A stretch of 64,000 nt of DNA from Mycobacteroides immunogenum (GCF_001605725.1 NZ_CP011530.1:3658001-3722000), one strand, 5' to 3'; numbered from the stretch's first letter, positions 36,203 to 45,503 are shown. A program made the numbers and translations. Notes: generated by a model not told the origin, from the sequence alone.

Positions 36203-37524
36203 ACCGTCACTCCCCGACGCCGCACCGCACGGCGCGCCGCGATGTAGATCAGCGCGGCGGCCGCCATTCCCACCAAGGCGTCAGAAAGCTGCGGCGCCCA
36301 CAGATGGGTGGCCAACGCAGACGCCGCGCCCGCCGCCCATGCCCCGAACGACTCCCACCGAATTCCGGCATCGCGCATGGCAATTCCGAATCGGGGCAAC
36401 ACCAGCTGGTCGAGAATGAGTACCGTCCCGATCGGCGGAACCACAACGCCCAACAGCGTCAGCCACTGCTCGAATTGCGACCACACGCCAAGAACGGCCA
36501 ACAACACCCCCACCGCACCCAGCAGCACGGCGAGCAATCGCATGGTGTGACCGGTGAGCTGGCTCCAGCCGACCGCGCCGTTGTACAAGCAGTGCGCACA
36601 GACCGACCCCAGGTTGACGAAGACGAACGCGATCGAGACCGGCACCAGCCAACCGCCCGTGTCGATCAGGGCGCCCAGGAAATTGCCGCCGTCGGTCGCG
36701 GGTGATGACGCCGCCCCCAGCGCAACGATCATGCCACCGATGACCATGGCGACACAGTTCGCGAGCGGGAAAGCCGCGAAGGAGGACCAGAAGCCTTGCC
36801 ACCCATTGCGAGACCATCGCGTGAAGTCCGCGGTCATGGTGCCGGAATCGATGAAACAGGCGACCACCAAAGTCACCGCAGCGCCCATGCTCATCGCAGC
36901 CGCTCCTGCTCCCCCGCGGTAGCCGAACGCCTCCAAAACCGTCGAATTGCGCAGGGCCAGAGCAATTGCCGTAACACCCAGCAGTAGATACAACGGGGCG
37001 GCGATCAGCCCGATCACCGAGAGCGCCCTGATGCCGACGAGCGTCACCGCGACGTAGCCGATACCCGCGGCCAGTGCTGTCCATCGCGCGTCCCATCCGG
37101 CGCTACCCGCAAGAACCGAGCCGGTAAGACCGGTCTGGAACGCGAACCAGCCGATCACCACGGTGGCCAGGAACCCGGAGACCACCCGGTATCCCCGCCC
37201 GCCGAACGTCCCGATCGCGTTGAGCGCGAAGTTCTTTCCCGTCTTGCCGGCCAGGTAACTCAATGCTCCGACATAGCCGCTCAGGACAGCGTTGCCCAGC
37301 GCGATCGCCAGCATGCCGCGCCAGAAGCCCAGCGAGTAGACAATCAGTCCACCGAACACCGCACAGGTGAGGATCATCGGGAATCCGAGCCACACCGCCG
37401 CGACCGTCAACACGCCGCGCCGCGCGTGTGGCGGAACTGGTTCGTTCTCGTACTCGCAGACCCCCGATTCGGCTGCACCAGCGGCAATTACCTCAACATC
37501 TGAGGTGGCGGCTTCTATCGTCAT
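36199..37524 (-). CDS. NCS1-family nucleobase/amide permease
   Basis: This 441-residue protein has about 12 membrane helices and the CodB-like NCS1 pattern ([60 protein letters not shown]). Family members import cytosine, allantoin, hydantoins and similar amides. Its 4-bp overlap with biuH suggests biuret or a related amide as substrate. The start is the ATG at 37524, because the long upstream frame (to 37887) runs through the neighbouring gene. Confidence 0.86.
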   Translation of the reverse strand: MTIEAATSDVEVIAAGAAESGVCEYENEPVPPHARRGVLTVAAVWLGFPMILTCAVFGGLIVYSLGFWRGMLAIALGNAVLSGYVGALSYLAGKTGKNFALNAIGTFGGRGYRVVSGFLATVVIGWFAFQTGLTGSVLAGSAGWDARWTALAAGIGYVAVTLVGIRALSVIGLIAAPLYLLLGVTAIALALRNSTVLEAFGYRGGAGAAAMSMGAAVTLVVACFIDSGTMTADFTRWSRNGWQGFWSSFAAFPLANCVAMVIGGMIVALGAASSPATDGGNFLGALIDTGGWLVPVSIAFVFVNLGSVCAHCLYNGAVGWSQLTGHTMRLLAVLLGAVGVLLAVLGVWSQFEQWLTLLGVVVPPIGTVLILDQLVLPRFGIAMRDAGIRWESFGAWAAGAASALATHLWAPQLSDALVGMAAAALIYIAARRAVRRRGVTV

Positions 37525-37551
37525 CGACGCACAGGATCGTGCCGCGATGTT

Positions 37552-37581
37552 GCATACGCAGTCCCTAGCGGTTACGTATGC
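37552..37581. promoter_or_regulatory. Inverted repeat upstream of the permease-biuH operon
   Basis: GCATACG (37552-37558) and CGTATGC (37575-37581) are perfect 7-bp arms with a 16-bp spacer. They begin 28 bp upstream of the permease start. Arm spacing of about two helical turns fits a dimeric activator or repressor. It lies just downstream of the yeiH-like stop, so a weak terminator role is an alternative. Confidence 0.42.
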
Positions 37582-37601
37582 GTGACGAGCGCCCGCGGGT
37601 T

Positions 37602-38723
37602 CTAGACATGCGCACCCCAACCGAACACCCGCGACGTCAGCAGAACCAGCCCCAGAGACACTGCTGCCACCACCACGAGACCGATCACCGCCACTACGAG
37701 CGGACGCCAGCCGCTCCGGGCGATCTCCCGGAAGTTGGTGTTCAGTCCGACCCCGGCGAACGTCAGCAAGAACGCCCACTTGGACACATTCACCAGGTTG
37801 TTCACCTGACCCTTCGTCAGCCATCCAAGCGTCACAACGGTGGACACGGCCAGGAAACCGAGGACGAACTTGGGGAACTTGTCCCACACGAACGCGGCCT
37901 TGGCCTTATATCCGGGAGCTATGTTGTCGGCCTCGCCACGGGCCGCCCAATAGAGAGCGAATCCGAGCACCACAAACCCGATGAGCGCGTTGCGCGTGGA
38001 TTTGACGACCGTCGCGATATCGCCGGCATGTTCGGAGTAGAGACGTCCGGTGGCGACGGTTTCGGCGGTGTTGTCCACGGCCAGGCCCGCCCACAGCCCA
38101 AACTCGTAGTCCGTCAGACCTAGCCCATGCCCGATCGCCGGCAGGGTGAACAGCGCGACCGCGCCGAGCGCCAGAATGGACGCGATGGCATAGCTGACAT
38201 CCGAGTTGCGAGCCCGGATGGCTCCCTTGGCCGCGATGATGGCCGACACCCCGCAGATCGAGGTGCCGATCGCCAGCAGGGATCCCAGCTTGCCGCTGAG
38301 CCCAAACCACTTGGCGGCCAAAAGAATGATGGCTCCGGCTACGGTCATGTCGACCAGGATCTGCACCAGGCTGGTGCCACCCAATTTGAGAACATCACCC
38401 AGGACGAATCGGGCGCCCAGCGCGACGATGCCGATCTTGAGCCAGAACTCGTACGTCTGCACGCCGGGCCGGAAGATGCGATGCAGCCCAATCGTGTTGG
38501 TGATGAGCAGACCGATCACAATGGCCCACAACACGTATTCGATATCGGGCACCGTCCAGTGCTGCGCCTTCGCCAGGTCTTTCCACCAGATCTGCGCGTA
38601 CTTACCCAGCAAGCCCACACCGATGAGCAACAGGATTCCGGGCACATAGTCGAGCGGGCGGCGGGAGGTAAAGCTCGCCTCGGGGTTTTCGTACGCCTCG
38701 TCGGCGGTCTGCGTTGTTGTCAT
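37602..38723 (-). CDS. YeiH family putative sulfate exporter (UPF0324)
   Basis: This 373-residue protein has about ten membrane helices and the YeiH family signatures [20 protein letters not shown] and [20 protein letters not shown]. The family is annotated as putative sulfate exporters on weak evidence. The product ends in a basic-polar tail. A small single-helix protein gene lies 4 bp upstream and is probably cotranscribed. Confidence 0.87.
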   Translation of the reverse strand: MTTTQTADEAYENPEASFTSRRPLDYVPGILLLIGVGLLGKYAQIWWKDLAKAQHWTVPDIEYVLWAIVIGLLITNTIGLHRIFRPGVQTYEFWLKIGIVALGARFVLGDVLKLGGTSLVQILVDMTVAGAIILLAAKWFGLSGKLGSLLAIGTSICGVSAIIAAKGAIRARNSDVSYAIASILALGAVALFTLPAIGHGLGLTDYEFGLWAGLAVDNTAETVATGRLYSEHAGDIATVVKSTRNALIGFVVLGFALYWAARGEADNIAPGYKAKAAFVWDKFPKFVLGFLAVSTVVTLGWLTKGQVNNLVNVSKWAFLLTFAGVGLNTNFREIARSGWRPLVVAVIGLVVVAAVSLGLVLLTSRVFGWGAHV

Positions 38724-38727
38724 CGGT

Positions 38728-38883
38728 TCACCACGGAATCTTCGGCAGCACGTTGGCTACGGCCAGTAGGGCGATCAGGCCGGCGATGATGGTTGCCCAC
38801 CAGTCGACGCTGATACGCGCGAGCAGAGATGTTGTGGGCTGATCCCCGGCAGGAGCCGAGGCGCCGGACTGTTCGTCGGTCAC
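38728..38883 (-). CDS. Small single-helix membrane protein upstream of yeiH
   Basis: This 51-residue peptide starts at a GTG ([15 protein letters not shown]) and has one hydrophobic segment, [20 protein letters not shown], near its C-terminus. It stops 4 bp before the exporter start, indicating coupling, and may be an accessory subunit. The frame is open upstream to 38970, but that part crosses the operator of the divergent acyl-CoA synthetase, so the short form is preferred. Confidence 0.6.
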   Translation of the reverse strand: MTDEQSGASAPAGDQPTTSLLARISVDWWATIIAGLIALLAVANVLPKIPW

Positions 38884-38961
38884 GGACCAAAATCTTGATG
38901 GGGCGGTAACGGGCTCACAAGAGATCCGCTCGTATTGAGTCGAGATGGGTGGCGGGATGGA

Positions 38962-38979
38962 ACTTGACACCCGTCAAGT
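38962..38979. promoter_or_regulatory. Second identical 18-bp TetR operator
   Basis: ACTTGACACCCGTCAAGT, identical base for base to the site before cyp136, lies 47 bp upstream of the acyl-CoA synthetase start and 78 bp from the divergent small membrane gene. Chance identity over 18 bp is very unlikely, so both promoters should bind the same TetR. Confidence 0.75.
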
Positions 38980-39026
38980 ACAGTCGACGGCGCCCGCAGA
39001 CAACGCCGTCGGAAGGTCCTCGTCCC

Positions 39027-40565
39027 GTGTATCCAGGTACCCACGCCGCCCAGTTCCCCGACAAGCCAGCCGTGGTGATGGCGGGTTCCGGGGCCACCCT
39101 CACCTACGGAGAATTGGACGAGCAGTCCCGGCGATTGGCCCGGCACTGGTATGACAGTGGGCTGCGCAAGGGCGATCATGTGGCACTGCTCAGCGACAAC
39201 GTTCCCGAGGTCTTCGTCGTGTATTGGGCGGCGCTGCGATCGGGGCTGTACATCACGTCGGTCAACCATCACCTGGTCCCGGCAGAAGTCAGCTACATCA
39301 TCAACGATTCCGGCTCCACGGCACTGGTCGCCGCCGCGGGGCTGCGCGAACAGGCCGAGGCGATCCTCGACGACATCCCCGCGGTCACGCTGCGATTGGC
39401 GTTCGGCGGCGCGGTACGCGGGTACGACTCGTACGAGGAAGCCCTCAACGGCGCCACCGACCAGCCACTGCCCGCACAACCCGCCGGATCGGACATGCTG
39501 TATTCGTCGGGCACGACCGGCCGCCCCAAGGGCATCAAGGTACCGCTCATGGACCGGCAGATCGACGAGCCCAGCCCGTTCGCGATGCTGTTCGCCCATC
39601 TCTACGGATTCAACGCCGACACCGTGTACCTGTCTCCGGCACCCATCTATCACGCGGCCCCGCTGCGATTCTGCGGTTTTGTGCAGTCGATGGGCGGCAC
39701 CGCGGTGGTCATGGAACGCTTCGACCCCGAAGAAGCACTAGCCGCCATTGAAAAGTACCGAATCACCCATAGCCAATGGGTGCCGACGATGTTCGTGCGA
39801 ATGTTGAAGCTACCCAATGAAATACGGGACCGCTATGACGTCTCCTCACTGCGGGTCGCGGTACATGCCGCCGCACCGTGCCCGCGCGAGGTCAAACAGT
39901 CGATGATCGAGTGGTGGGGCCCGATCCTGTACGAGTACTACTCCTCCACCGAGGGCAACGGCGTCACGTTCATCGACTGCGAAACCTGGCTCAAACGGCC
40001 GGGTTCCGTGGGTAGCGCCGCGCTCGGCGTGCTGCACATCTGCGATGAGGAAGGCGCCGAGCTTCCCGTCGGAGAGGCCGGGCTGGTGTACTTCGAGCGC
40101 GAAGAAATGCCGTTCACCTATCACAATGACGACGAAAAGACCTGTAGCGCTTGCCATCCCACGCATGGGACATGGACAACGACGGGCGACATCGGATACG
40201 TCGACGACGAAGGCTTTCTATTCTTGACCGACCGCAAGGCGTTCATGATCATCTCCGGAGGCGTGAACATCTACCCCCAGGAGATCGAAAACGCCCTGGC
40301 GCTGCACCCCGCCGTGCTGGATGTCGCCGTCATCGGGGTGCCCGATGACGAGATGGGCGAATCGGTGAAGGCGGTGGTGCAACCCGCCGACTCCTCAGCA
40401 GATCACGAGGCCCTCTCCGCCGAGCTCGCCGAATTTCTGCGTGAACGCATCACCCGATACAAGGTGCCCCGCAGTTTCGACTTCACCGACACCCTTCCGC
40501 GCACCCCCACCGGTAAGCTGGCCAAAGGACTGGTGCGCCAGAAATATTGGGAGGGGGCTCAATGA
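39027..40565 (+). CDS. Acyl-CoA synthetase (FadD-like, ANL superfamily)
   Basis: This 512-residue adenylate-forming enzyme has the AMP-binding loop MLYSSGTTGRPKGIK (about 154-168), the A5-type YEYYSSTEGNG, TTGDIGYVDDEGF and the C-terminal lysine motif PRTPTGKLAKG. It activates a fatty or other carboxylic acid as the CoA thioester. The start is the GTG at 39027 after GGAAGG; the longer frame to 38949 would run through the operator. Control by the cyp136-linked TetR suggests that acid activation and P450 oxidation serve one pathway. Confidence 0.9.
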   Translation: MYPGTHAAQFPDKPAVVMAGSGATLTYGELDEQSRRLARHWYDSGLRKGDHVALLSDNVPEVFVVYWAALRSGLYITSVNHHLVPAEVSYIINDSGSTALVAAAGLREQAEAILDDIPAVTLRLAFGGAVRGYDSYEEALNGATDQPLPAQPAGSDMLYSSGTTGRPKGIKVPLMDRQIDEPSPFAMLFAHLYGFNADTVYLSPAPIYHAAPLRFCGFVQSMGGTAVVMERFDPEEALAAIEKYRITHSQWVPTMFVRMLKLPNEIRDRYDVSSLRVAVHAAAPCPREVKQSMIEWWGPILYEYYSSTEGNGVTFIDCETWLKRPGSVGSAALGVLHICDEEGAELPVGEAGLVYFEREEMPFTYHNDDEKTCSACHPTHGTWTTTGDIGYVDDEGFLFLTDRKAFMIISGGVNIYPQEIENALALHPAVLDVAVIGVPDDEMGESVKAVVQPADSSADHEALSAELAEFLRERITRYKVPRSFDFTDTLPRTPTGKLAKGLVRQKYWEGAQ

Positions 40566-40876
40566 GAACGGTGACCGCTATCTGCGTTGCCGCGGGGGTA
40601 TTGGCAGGGTGCTCGACATCCACCACACAGGAGGGGCCGTCCAGCGCGCCGAGCGCGACAGTGCCCACAGTTCAGCCGGGCGTCATGCCCAATCTGACAG
40701 GTTTGCCATGGAGCGACGTCAAACCCCTGCTGCGCAAATTGGGCAGGGTCAATGTCGCCACCAAAGAGGTCCCTGTACAGGACCCCGCCCAGAAGTCACG
40801 GATCATCGGACAGAATCCGGCGGCCGGGGCACATCTTGAACCGGGCGCCAAAATCACCCTGACGTTCGGAACCTAA
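40562..40876 (+). CDS. PASTA-domain lipoprotein
   Basis: This 104-residue protein has a signal peptide ending in a lipobox (GVLAGC, Cys near residue 17), a short Ser/Thr/Pro linker and one PASTA domain (MPNLTGLPWSDVKPLLRKLG, then QNPAAGAHLEPGAKITLTFG). PASTA domains bind peptidoglycan-type or beta-lactam-like ligands. Here there is no kinase or PBP attached. The ATG overlaps the acyl-CoA synthetase stop (ATGA), so the genes are translationally coupled. Confidence 0.85.
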   Translation: MRTVTAICVAAGVLAGCSTSTTQEGPSSAPSATVPTVQPGVMPNLTGLPWSDVKPLLRKLGRVNVATKEVPVQDPAQKSRIIGQNPAAGAHLEPGAKITLTFGT

Positions 40877-40977
40877 GCCGCCACATCGCAATTCCGGCCC
40901 CTTCGGGGCTGACCGTTCTTCGGTATCGGTGATCCCATCGGGCGATATGCGCCGCGGTATCTCCGCTTCCCGGCACC

Positions 40978-41005
40978 CCACGCCACGCCTCTCAACGTGG
41001 CGTGG
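40978..41005. terminator. GC-rich hairpin terminator after PASTA lipoprotein gene
   Basis: CCACGCCACG and CGTGGCGTGG form a perfect 10-bp stem with an 8-nt loop, about 100 bp after the lipoprotein stop. No T-run follows, which is common in mycobacteria. Confidence 0.65.
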
Positions 41006-41083
41006 TCCAACACGGCACCACGCCCGATTCACGCGCGCACCTCTCACCGTCGCCCCAACACCTCTTGACACGGCCACGTCCCA

Positions 41084-41123
41084 TTGAAATGCTCACAGCA
41101 TTCACATGTTGTCAGCATTTCAA
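41084..41123. promoter_or_regulatory. Overlapping inverted repeats upstream of SDR gene
   Basis: TTGAAATGCT (41084-41093) and AGCATTTCAA (41114-41123) are perfect 10-bp arms. Inside, AATGCT-CAC-AGCATT (41088-41102) is a second perfect inverted repeat. The block ends 29 bp before the SDR ATG and follows a TTGACA at 41065. It looks like a multi-site operator of a TetR- or MarR-type regulator not encoded next to it. Confidence 0.6.
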
Positions 41124-41152
41124 CACTCGAAGTTCATTCCCCGAGGAGGGTC

Positions 41153-42040
41153 ATGACCACCCATCCAGATCGCCCCATCGCCGGTTCCCGGATCGTTATC
41201 ACCGGTGCGACCAACGGAATCGGGAAAGAGATTGCCCGTGCACTGGTACGGCGCGGGGCCCTACTGACGCTGCTGGCCCGAAATCCCGACAAGGCCGCCG
41301 AGACGGTCCGCGAACTCGCGGCCGAGAACGGGGCGACTACCGCGCCGGACTACATCCAAGCCGACCTCGCGGATCTCGACTCGGTGCGTGCCGCCGCACA
41401 CGAGATCGCCGCGACACACTCCCGGATCGACACACTGGTCAACAACGCCGGCGTGCACTGCCTCACGGGCAAGCCCAGCGCCGATGGCTACGACCTGATG
41501 ACCGCGACCAATCACCTCGGGCCGTTTCTGCTGACCAACCTGCTACTCGAGCCGATCATCGCCGCGGACCGAGCACGCATTGTCATCACCGCTTCCGAAG
41601 CGCACCGGTCATGGCCGCGCATCGATTTGGCGCGATTCGCAGAAGCGCGCCGCTACAACGCGATCCGCTCGGAGATTCGGTACGGGCAGTCCAAGCTCAT
41701 GAACATTCTGTTCACCCAAGAACTCGCGCGGCGCCTGGCGGGCACCGGCGTGACAGTCAACTGCTTCTGCCCCGGCATGGTGTCGACCGGACTGGTGCGG
41801 GACAGCCGCACGCTCACCGCAGCGGCGGGTCTGGCCTCGCGCACACCGTTTGTGCGCCGGCCCAATCAGGGCGCCAAGATGGGGATCCGGTTGGTGCTCG
41901 ATGACGACCTCGCAACGGTCAGTGGGCAGTTCTTCACCTCCACCCCCGGCCTGGGGCTACTGCCCGCGGTACGAATCCGTTCTAACCAGCGGGCCCAGGA
42001 AGAGTTATGGCGGCGCTCTGGCGAGTTGGTGGATCTGTAG
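41153..42040 (+). CDS. Retinol-dehydrogenase-like SDR
   Basis: This 295-residue SDR has VITGATNGIGKEIARALVRR, LVNNAGVH and YGQSKLMNILFTQELARRL, the last being typical of the retinol/WW-domain oxidoreductase-like group. It reduces or oxidises an unknown lipophilic alcohol. The ATG at 41153 follows GAGGAGGGTC, a strong ribosome site. An elaborate inverted repeat precedes it. The downstream glycosylase gene is 48 bp away. Confidence 0.88.
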   Translation: MTTHPDRPIAGSRIVITGATNGIGKEIARALVRRGALLTLLARNPDKAAETVRELAAENGATTAPDYIQADLADLDSVRAAAHEIAATHSRIDTLVNNAGVHCLTGKPSADGYDLMTATNHLGPFLLTNLLLEPIIAADRARIVITASEAHRSWPRIDLARFAEARRYNAIRSEIRYGQSKLMNILFTQELARRLAGTGVTVNCFCPGMVSTGLVRDSRTLTAAAGLASRTPFVRRPNQGAKMGIRLVLDDDLATVSGQFFTSTPGLGLLPAVRIRSNQRAQEELWRRSGELVDL

Positions 42041-42088
42041 CACCGTGCCAGCTTGGTCAGCGCGGGCACCGTCGGGTACAGAGAACAC

Positions 42089-42538
42089 ATGCGACTGTGG
42101 TCTTTGCATCCAAGCAACCTCGACGCCAAGGGGCTGGTCGCGTGTTGGCGGGAAACACTGCTCGCCCAAAAGGTGCTACAGGGCCGCACGCGGGGATACC
42201 GCAACCACCCGCAGCTACACCGGTTCACATCGTTGGACGAGCCGCTCGCCGGGATCGGCGCGTACTTGACCGGGCTGCTCGAGGAGGCAGACCGCCGTGG
42301 TTACCGATTCAACCGTGAGCTGATCGGCGCGCCGGCGGCGACGCTCGAACCGCTGATCGAGGTTCATCGCGGGCAGCTGGAATATGAACGATGGCTGCTG
42401 GACAGCAAACTGGCACAACGCGATCCGGATCTGCTCGGCGCGAACAACCCACGACGGATACAGCCGCATCCCATCTTCCGGGCGGTACGCGGCACGATCG
42501 AAAGCTGGGAGAAAGTGCTGCCGGCCTATCCGGCGTGA
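42089..42538 (+). CDS. Pyrimidine dimer DNA glycosylase/endonuclease V family protein
   Basis: This 149-residue protein belongs to PF03013, with MRLWSLHPSNLDAKGLVACW at the N-terminus, QGRTRGYRNHPQLHRF in the middle and RRIQPHPIFRAVRGTIESWE near the end. The family is named after phage T4 endonuclease V, but most bacterial members are untested. It would cut at UV-induced dimers. I start at the ATG at 42089 rather than at 42053 because the conserved family begins exactly there. It may be cotranscribed with the SDR. Confidence 0.82.
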   Translation: MRLWSLHPSNLDAKGLVACWRETLLAQKVLQGRTRGYRNHPQLHRFTSLDEPLAGIGAYLTGLLEEADRRGYRFNRELIGAPAATLEPLIEVHRGQLEYERWLLDSKLAQRDPDLLGANNPRRIQPHPIFRAVRGTIESWEKVLPAYPA

Positions 42539-42542
42539 GGTT

Positions 42543-43466
42543 TCACCGACCAGCCAGCGCAGCAGCGTAGAGCGCTAGCTCGTCACCGACGTTGGCGATG
42601 GTCGCGGCACCGTCAGTGTCCATCGCTGTCCCGAAGGTGTCGCGCACTTCTTCGATGGTGAGCCGCGCCGAGGTCACCCCATGTGTCTCGCCGAGGAAGA
42701 CCCGCGCGAATCGCCCGCCACCGGCGCTGAAGCTCACCCCCGAGCACGGCACCTCTTCGGACACCAGGAAGGCCGCCACCGGCGCCACCGCCGTGGCGGG
42801 GAACGTGTCGCGAAGCCAGCCGAGTGCCGGTTCGGGCATGTTCTCCACCATCCGGGTAAAGCCGACGGGAAGCAGTGCGTTGACCTTGATGCCGTACGCC
42901 GGTCCCGCGAGCCCCAAATTCGTTGTCATACCGATTATTCCGGCCTTAGCGACCGGGTAGGTGCACGCCTCCCCTTGCCCGAACATGCTGCCCGAGGAGA
43001 TGTTCAGGATCCTTCCGTATCCCTGGTCGACCATCGACTTCCACGCCGGGCGCAGTACATTGAACGGGCCGAGCAGTTGCACGCCGAGCACGGTGTCCAC
43101 ATCCTCGTCGGTGAGATCGGCGAAAGTCTTGATGGGACCGATGATCCCCGCGTTGTTGATGACGACGTCGACTCTCCCCCAGGTATCCAGCGCAGCACCG
43201 ACGATGGCGCGTCCTCCCTCTCCGGTGGCAACGGTGTGCGTATCGGCGATGGCTTCACCACCCAGCGCCTGAATTTCGGCGACCACTGAGGCGGCCGGGA
43301 CATCGGAGCTTCCGGTACCTAGAAGCTCGTCGGGTGATCCGATGTCATTGACCACGACCTTGGCGCCGCGGCTGGCCAACAGCAGCGCGTACTCACGTCC
43401 GAGCCCACCGCCCGCGCCGGTGACGATCGCCACCCGTCCGTCGAAGCGAATGTCATTTCCAAACAC
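42543..43466 (-). CDS. SDR, 3-hydroxyacyl-CoA/steroid dehydrogenase type
   Basis: This 307-residue SDR starts at a GTG after GGAGGCATGC. It has VTGAGGGLGREYALLLASRG, NNAGI, NISSGSMFG and the catalytic YPVAK. The segment GAKVVVNDIGSPDELLGTGS is typical of the peroxisomal-multifunctional-enzyme-like group acting on (3R)-hydroxyacyl-CoA or steroids. The frame is open to 43682, but similarity starts at residue 1 of this model. Palindromic sequences lie upstream. The gene is convergent with the glycosylase gene. Confidence 0.88.
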   Translation of the reverse strand: MFGNDIRFDGRVAIVTGAGGGLGREYALLLASRGAKVVVNDIGSPDELLGTGSSDVPAASVVAEIQALGGEAIADTHTVATGEGGRAIVGAALDTWGRVDVVINNAGIIGPIKTFADLTDEDVDTVLGVQLLGPFNVLRPAWKSMVDQGYGRILNISSGSMFGQGEACTYPVAKAGIIGMTTNLGLAGPAYGIKVNALLPVGFTRMVENMPEPALGWLRDTFPATAVAPVAAFLVSEEVPCSGVSFSAGGGRFARVFLGETHGVTSARLTIEEVRDTFGTAMDTDGAATIANVGDELALYAAALAGR

Positions 43467-43523
43467 GCATGCCTCCAAACGAATTCGCCTCGACATTGAG
43501 TTGAACCCTCGTCTCAACAGATA

Positions 43524-43540
43524 CGTTATCGGAAATAACG
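43524..43540. promoter_or_regulatory. Inverted repeat upstream of SDR gene
   Basis: CGTTAT-CGGAA-ATAACG is a perfect 6-bp-arm inverted repeat 58 bp before the SDR start. The adjacent TTGAG (43500 region) and CTCAA form a looser pair. It is a plausible repressor site. Confidence 0.42.
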
Positions 43541-43621
43541 GATCTGACGCAAGGGTGATCGCACCCGGAACACAGGTGTGCCTGGCGACCGACCCGTAGG
43601 CGAGCGCCGTGATGTGCAGAC

Positions 43622-44368
43622 TCAGGACAGCGACAATGCCTCGACTAGCGCGGGCAGCGCGGTGGCTGCGGTAGCCCGCCACACCAGGTCCGCACGGTCG
43701 GACAAGTCGGTCTCATGCGGGTTGATCTCGACAACCGTCGCGCCGCGACTCAAGGCCAACTGCGGCAAGCCCGCGGCGGGGTACACGATCCCCGACGTTC
43801 CGATGAGCAGCATCAGATCGCAGTTCTGCGAATGCGCGACAGCATGACCGAACTCCACCTCGGGCAGCATCTCCCCGAACCACACGATGCTCGGACGGAC
43901 CTTTCCGCCGCAACCACATTCGGGAGGCTCGATCCGTTCGGCCTCGGGGGCGGCGACCGTCGCCTCGAAACCGGTCTGGCAGGTGTCGCAATGCGATTTG
44001 AGCAGGCTGCCGTGCACGTGCGTCACCTCCACGCTGCCGGCACGTTCATGAAGGTCATCGACGTTCTGGGTGACGATCCGAATATCGCGGTGAGATCCCC
44101 ACCGCGCCAACGCACGATGTCCGTCGTTGGGCTGCACCGCCAGTAGCTGGATGCGCCGATTCTGATACCACGCCCACACCAGGCCCGGGTCCTCTTGCCA
44201 GGACTCCGGCGTCGCCAGTGTCATCGGGTCATACTTCGACCACAGTCCGGTTTGCGCATCACGAAACGTGGGTAAACCGCTCTCGGCGGACATGCCGGCG
44301 CCGGTGAGCACCGTGACCGTGCGTGCCTTTACCGCGGCGGCGATGAGCTGCTCGGGAACCTGGGTCAT
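43622..44368 (-). CDS. cobB: Sir2 family NAD-dependent protein deacylase
   Basis: This 248-residue class III sirtuin has GAGMSAESGLPTFR at 23-36, the NAD/catalytic TQNVDDLHERAG with the histidine in THVHGS, and the zinc site HCDTC plus CGCGG. It removes acyl groups from lysines, releasing O-acyl-ADP-ribose; the WSKYDP segment resembles SIRT5/CobB deacylases. Targets in mycobacteria include acetyl-CoA synthetase. It is transcribed alone, divergent from the STAS protein gene. Confidence 0.93.
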   Translation of the reverse strand: MTQVPEQLIAAAVKARTVTVLTGAGMSAESGLPTFRDAQTGLWSKYDPMTLATPESWQEDPGLVWAWYQNRRIQLLAVQPNDGHRALARWGSHRDIRIVTQNVDDLHERAGSVEVTHVHGSLLKSHCDTCQTGFEATVAAPEAERIEPPECGCGGKVRPSIVWFGEMLPEVEFGHAVAHSQNCDLMLLIGTSGIVYPAAGLPQLALSRGATVVEINPHETDLSDRADLVWRATAATALPALVEALSLS

Positions 44369-44467
44369 GCGTCTTTCTTACTATGGATTTGACAGGCATT
44401 CGACCGATCCGGAGGTGCTCGCCCTACCTACGATGGAATGGCCGACAGCTTTCAGCGAGGAGAAGCC

Positions 44468-44836
44468 ATGATCGAAATATTGTCCGATATGCCCGAGGGA
44501 GTTGCCGGATTCCGGGTGTCCGGCAAGGTAGCCGGCGATGAGCTACGTGAGCTCGCGCCGGCCATCAAAGAGTCACTGACGGGCGATGAGCTCCGGATCG
44601 TCGAGGTCATCTCGACCGACTACGAGGGCTTTGGCCCCGGCGGGCTCGCCGAGGACCTGAAACTGGGCTTCGGGATGCTGTTTCAGCACCATTCGGCCTT
44701 CAAGAAGATCGCGGTGGTCACCGACAAGGAATGGGTGGCACACACCCTGCACGCGCTCGCGTGGATGGTGCCCGGTGAGATCTCGCTGTTCGGGCTTGAT
44801 GAACTGGATCGTGCCAAGGCCTGGGCTGCCGGCTAA
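44468..44836 (+). CDS. SpoIIAA-like (STAS fold) protein
   Basis: This 122-residue protein belongs to PF11964, with MIEILSDMPEGVAGFRVSGK, a DYEGFGPGGLAEDLKLGF segment and KKIAVVTDKEWVAHTLHALA. The fold is that of anti-sigma antagonists, but this subgroup lacks a proven phosphorylation serine; in some proteins it binds hydrophobic ligands. The ATG at 44468 follows GAGGAGAAGCC; an in-frame ATG at 44438 is less likely. Role unknown. Confidence 0.85.
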   Translation: MIEILSDMPEGVAGFRVSGKVAGDELRELAPAIKESLTGDELRIVEVISTDYEGFGPGGLAEDLKLGFGMLFQHHSAFKKIAVVTDKEWVAHTLHALAWMVPGEISLFGLDELDRAKAWAAG

Positions 44837-44978
44837 GCCGACAAGGCGATCTCGGGTAGTGCACTACTCGTGCCCCCAGACACCGCCCGCCCATAGCGTC
44901 GCACCACCAACGTTCGGCTGAAGCCCAACGGCCCTGCGCTGGGAGGATATTCATCCAGCGACGAAAGGCGCGTGCACC

Positions 44979-45503
44979 ATGGTCCTCATCCCGAACTTTG
45001 AAAGCCAGTCACATTTCTTCACCCCGGTGGCCTTGGCCGTCAATGAGCGACCGCCGTCGTCAATTGTCGATCAGCGCTTCGTTTTCCAGACGAACGGAGT
45101 AGCGATCGTCAACATGCCCGGACAGACCAGCGTCGACTGGTCCCGCGATCAGGCGTTGATCTCCCCCAATATGAGCGATGCCTTCACGGCGATCACCACG
45201 CGGTACAACATCCCGATACCCACCGGAACCTTCCCATGGTTTCAGGTGGACAGTGTCATCCCTTTCGCGACACTGAGCTCGATCTTCGACAGACATCAGG
45301 CGATAGATGCGGGATTCGCGGTGGATCGCTGGCGTTTTCGGACACGAACCGGAGTCGGGGCACAACCCGGACAGACTCTTCAAAGCCTGTTCGACGGACT
45401 GCTCGTCGATCTGGCCGTGCGTGACAGCGACGCGGTGATACACCGAATCAGCTACCACATCACAGTGCAAGGCCGAATCCGGTTTGTCACGGGCCTGACG
45501 TGA
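44979..45503 (+). CDS. Hypothetical protein, beta-rich
   Basis: This 174-residue protein was not recognised. It has no signal peptide or membrane segment, is rich in Phe, Thr and Val, and is likely mainly beta strand. It begins MVLIPNFESQSHFFTPVALA and ends HITVQGRIRFVTGLT. GGCGCGTGCACC precedes the ATG, with GAAAGG further upstream. It converges directly on the MarR gene, with the two stop codons adjacent. The 142-bp gap upstream holds no other gene. Confidence 0.65.
   Translation: MVLIPNFESQSHFFTPVALAVNERPPSSIVDQRFVFQTNGVAIVNMPGQTSVDWSRDQALISPNMSDAFTAITTRYNIPIPTGTFPWFQVDSVIPFATLSSIFDRHQAIDAGFAVDRWRFRTRTGVGAQPGQTLQSLFDGLLVDLAVRDSDAVIHRISYHITVQGRIRFVTGLT

Noticed and set aside
41002..41904. 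300-codon open frame on the plus strand
   Set aside because: Out-of-frame shadow of the SDR at 41153-42040; its product is arginine-rich and without motifs.
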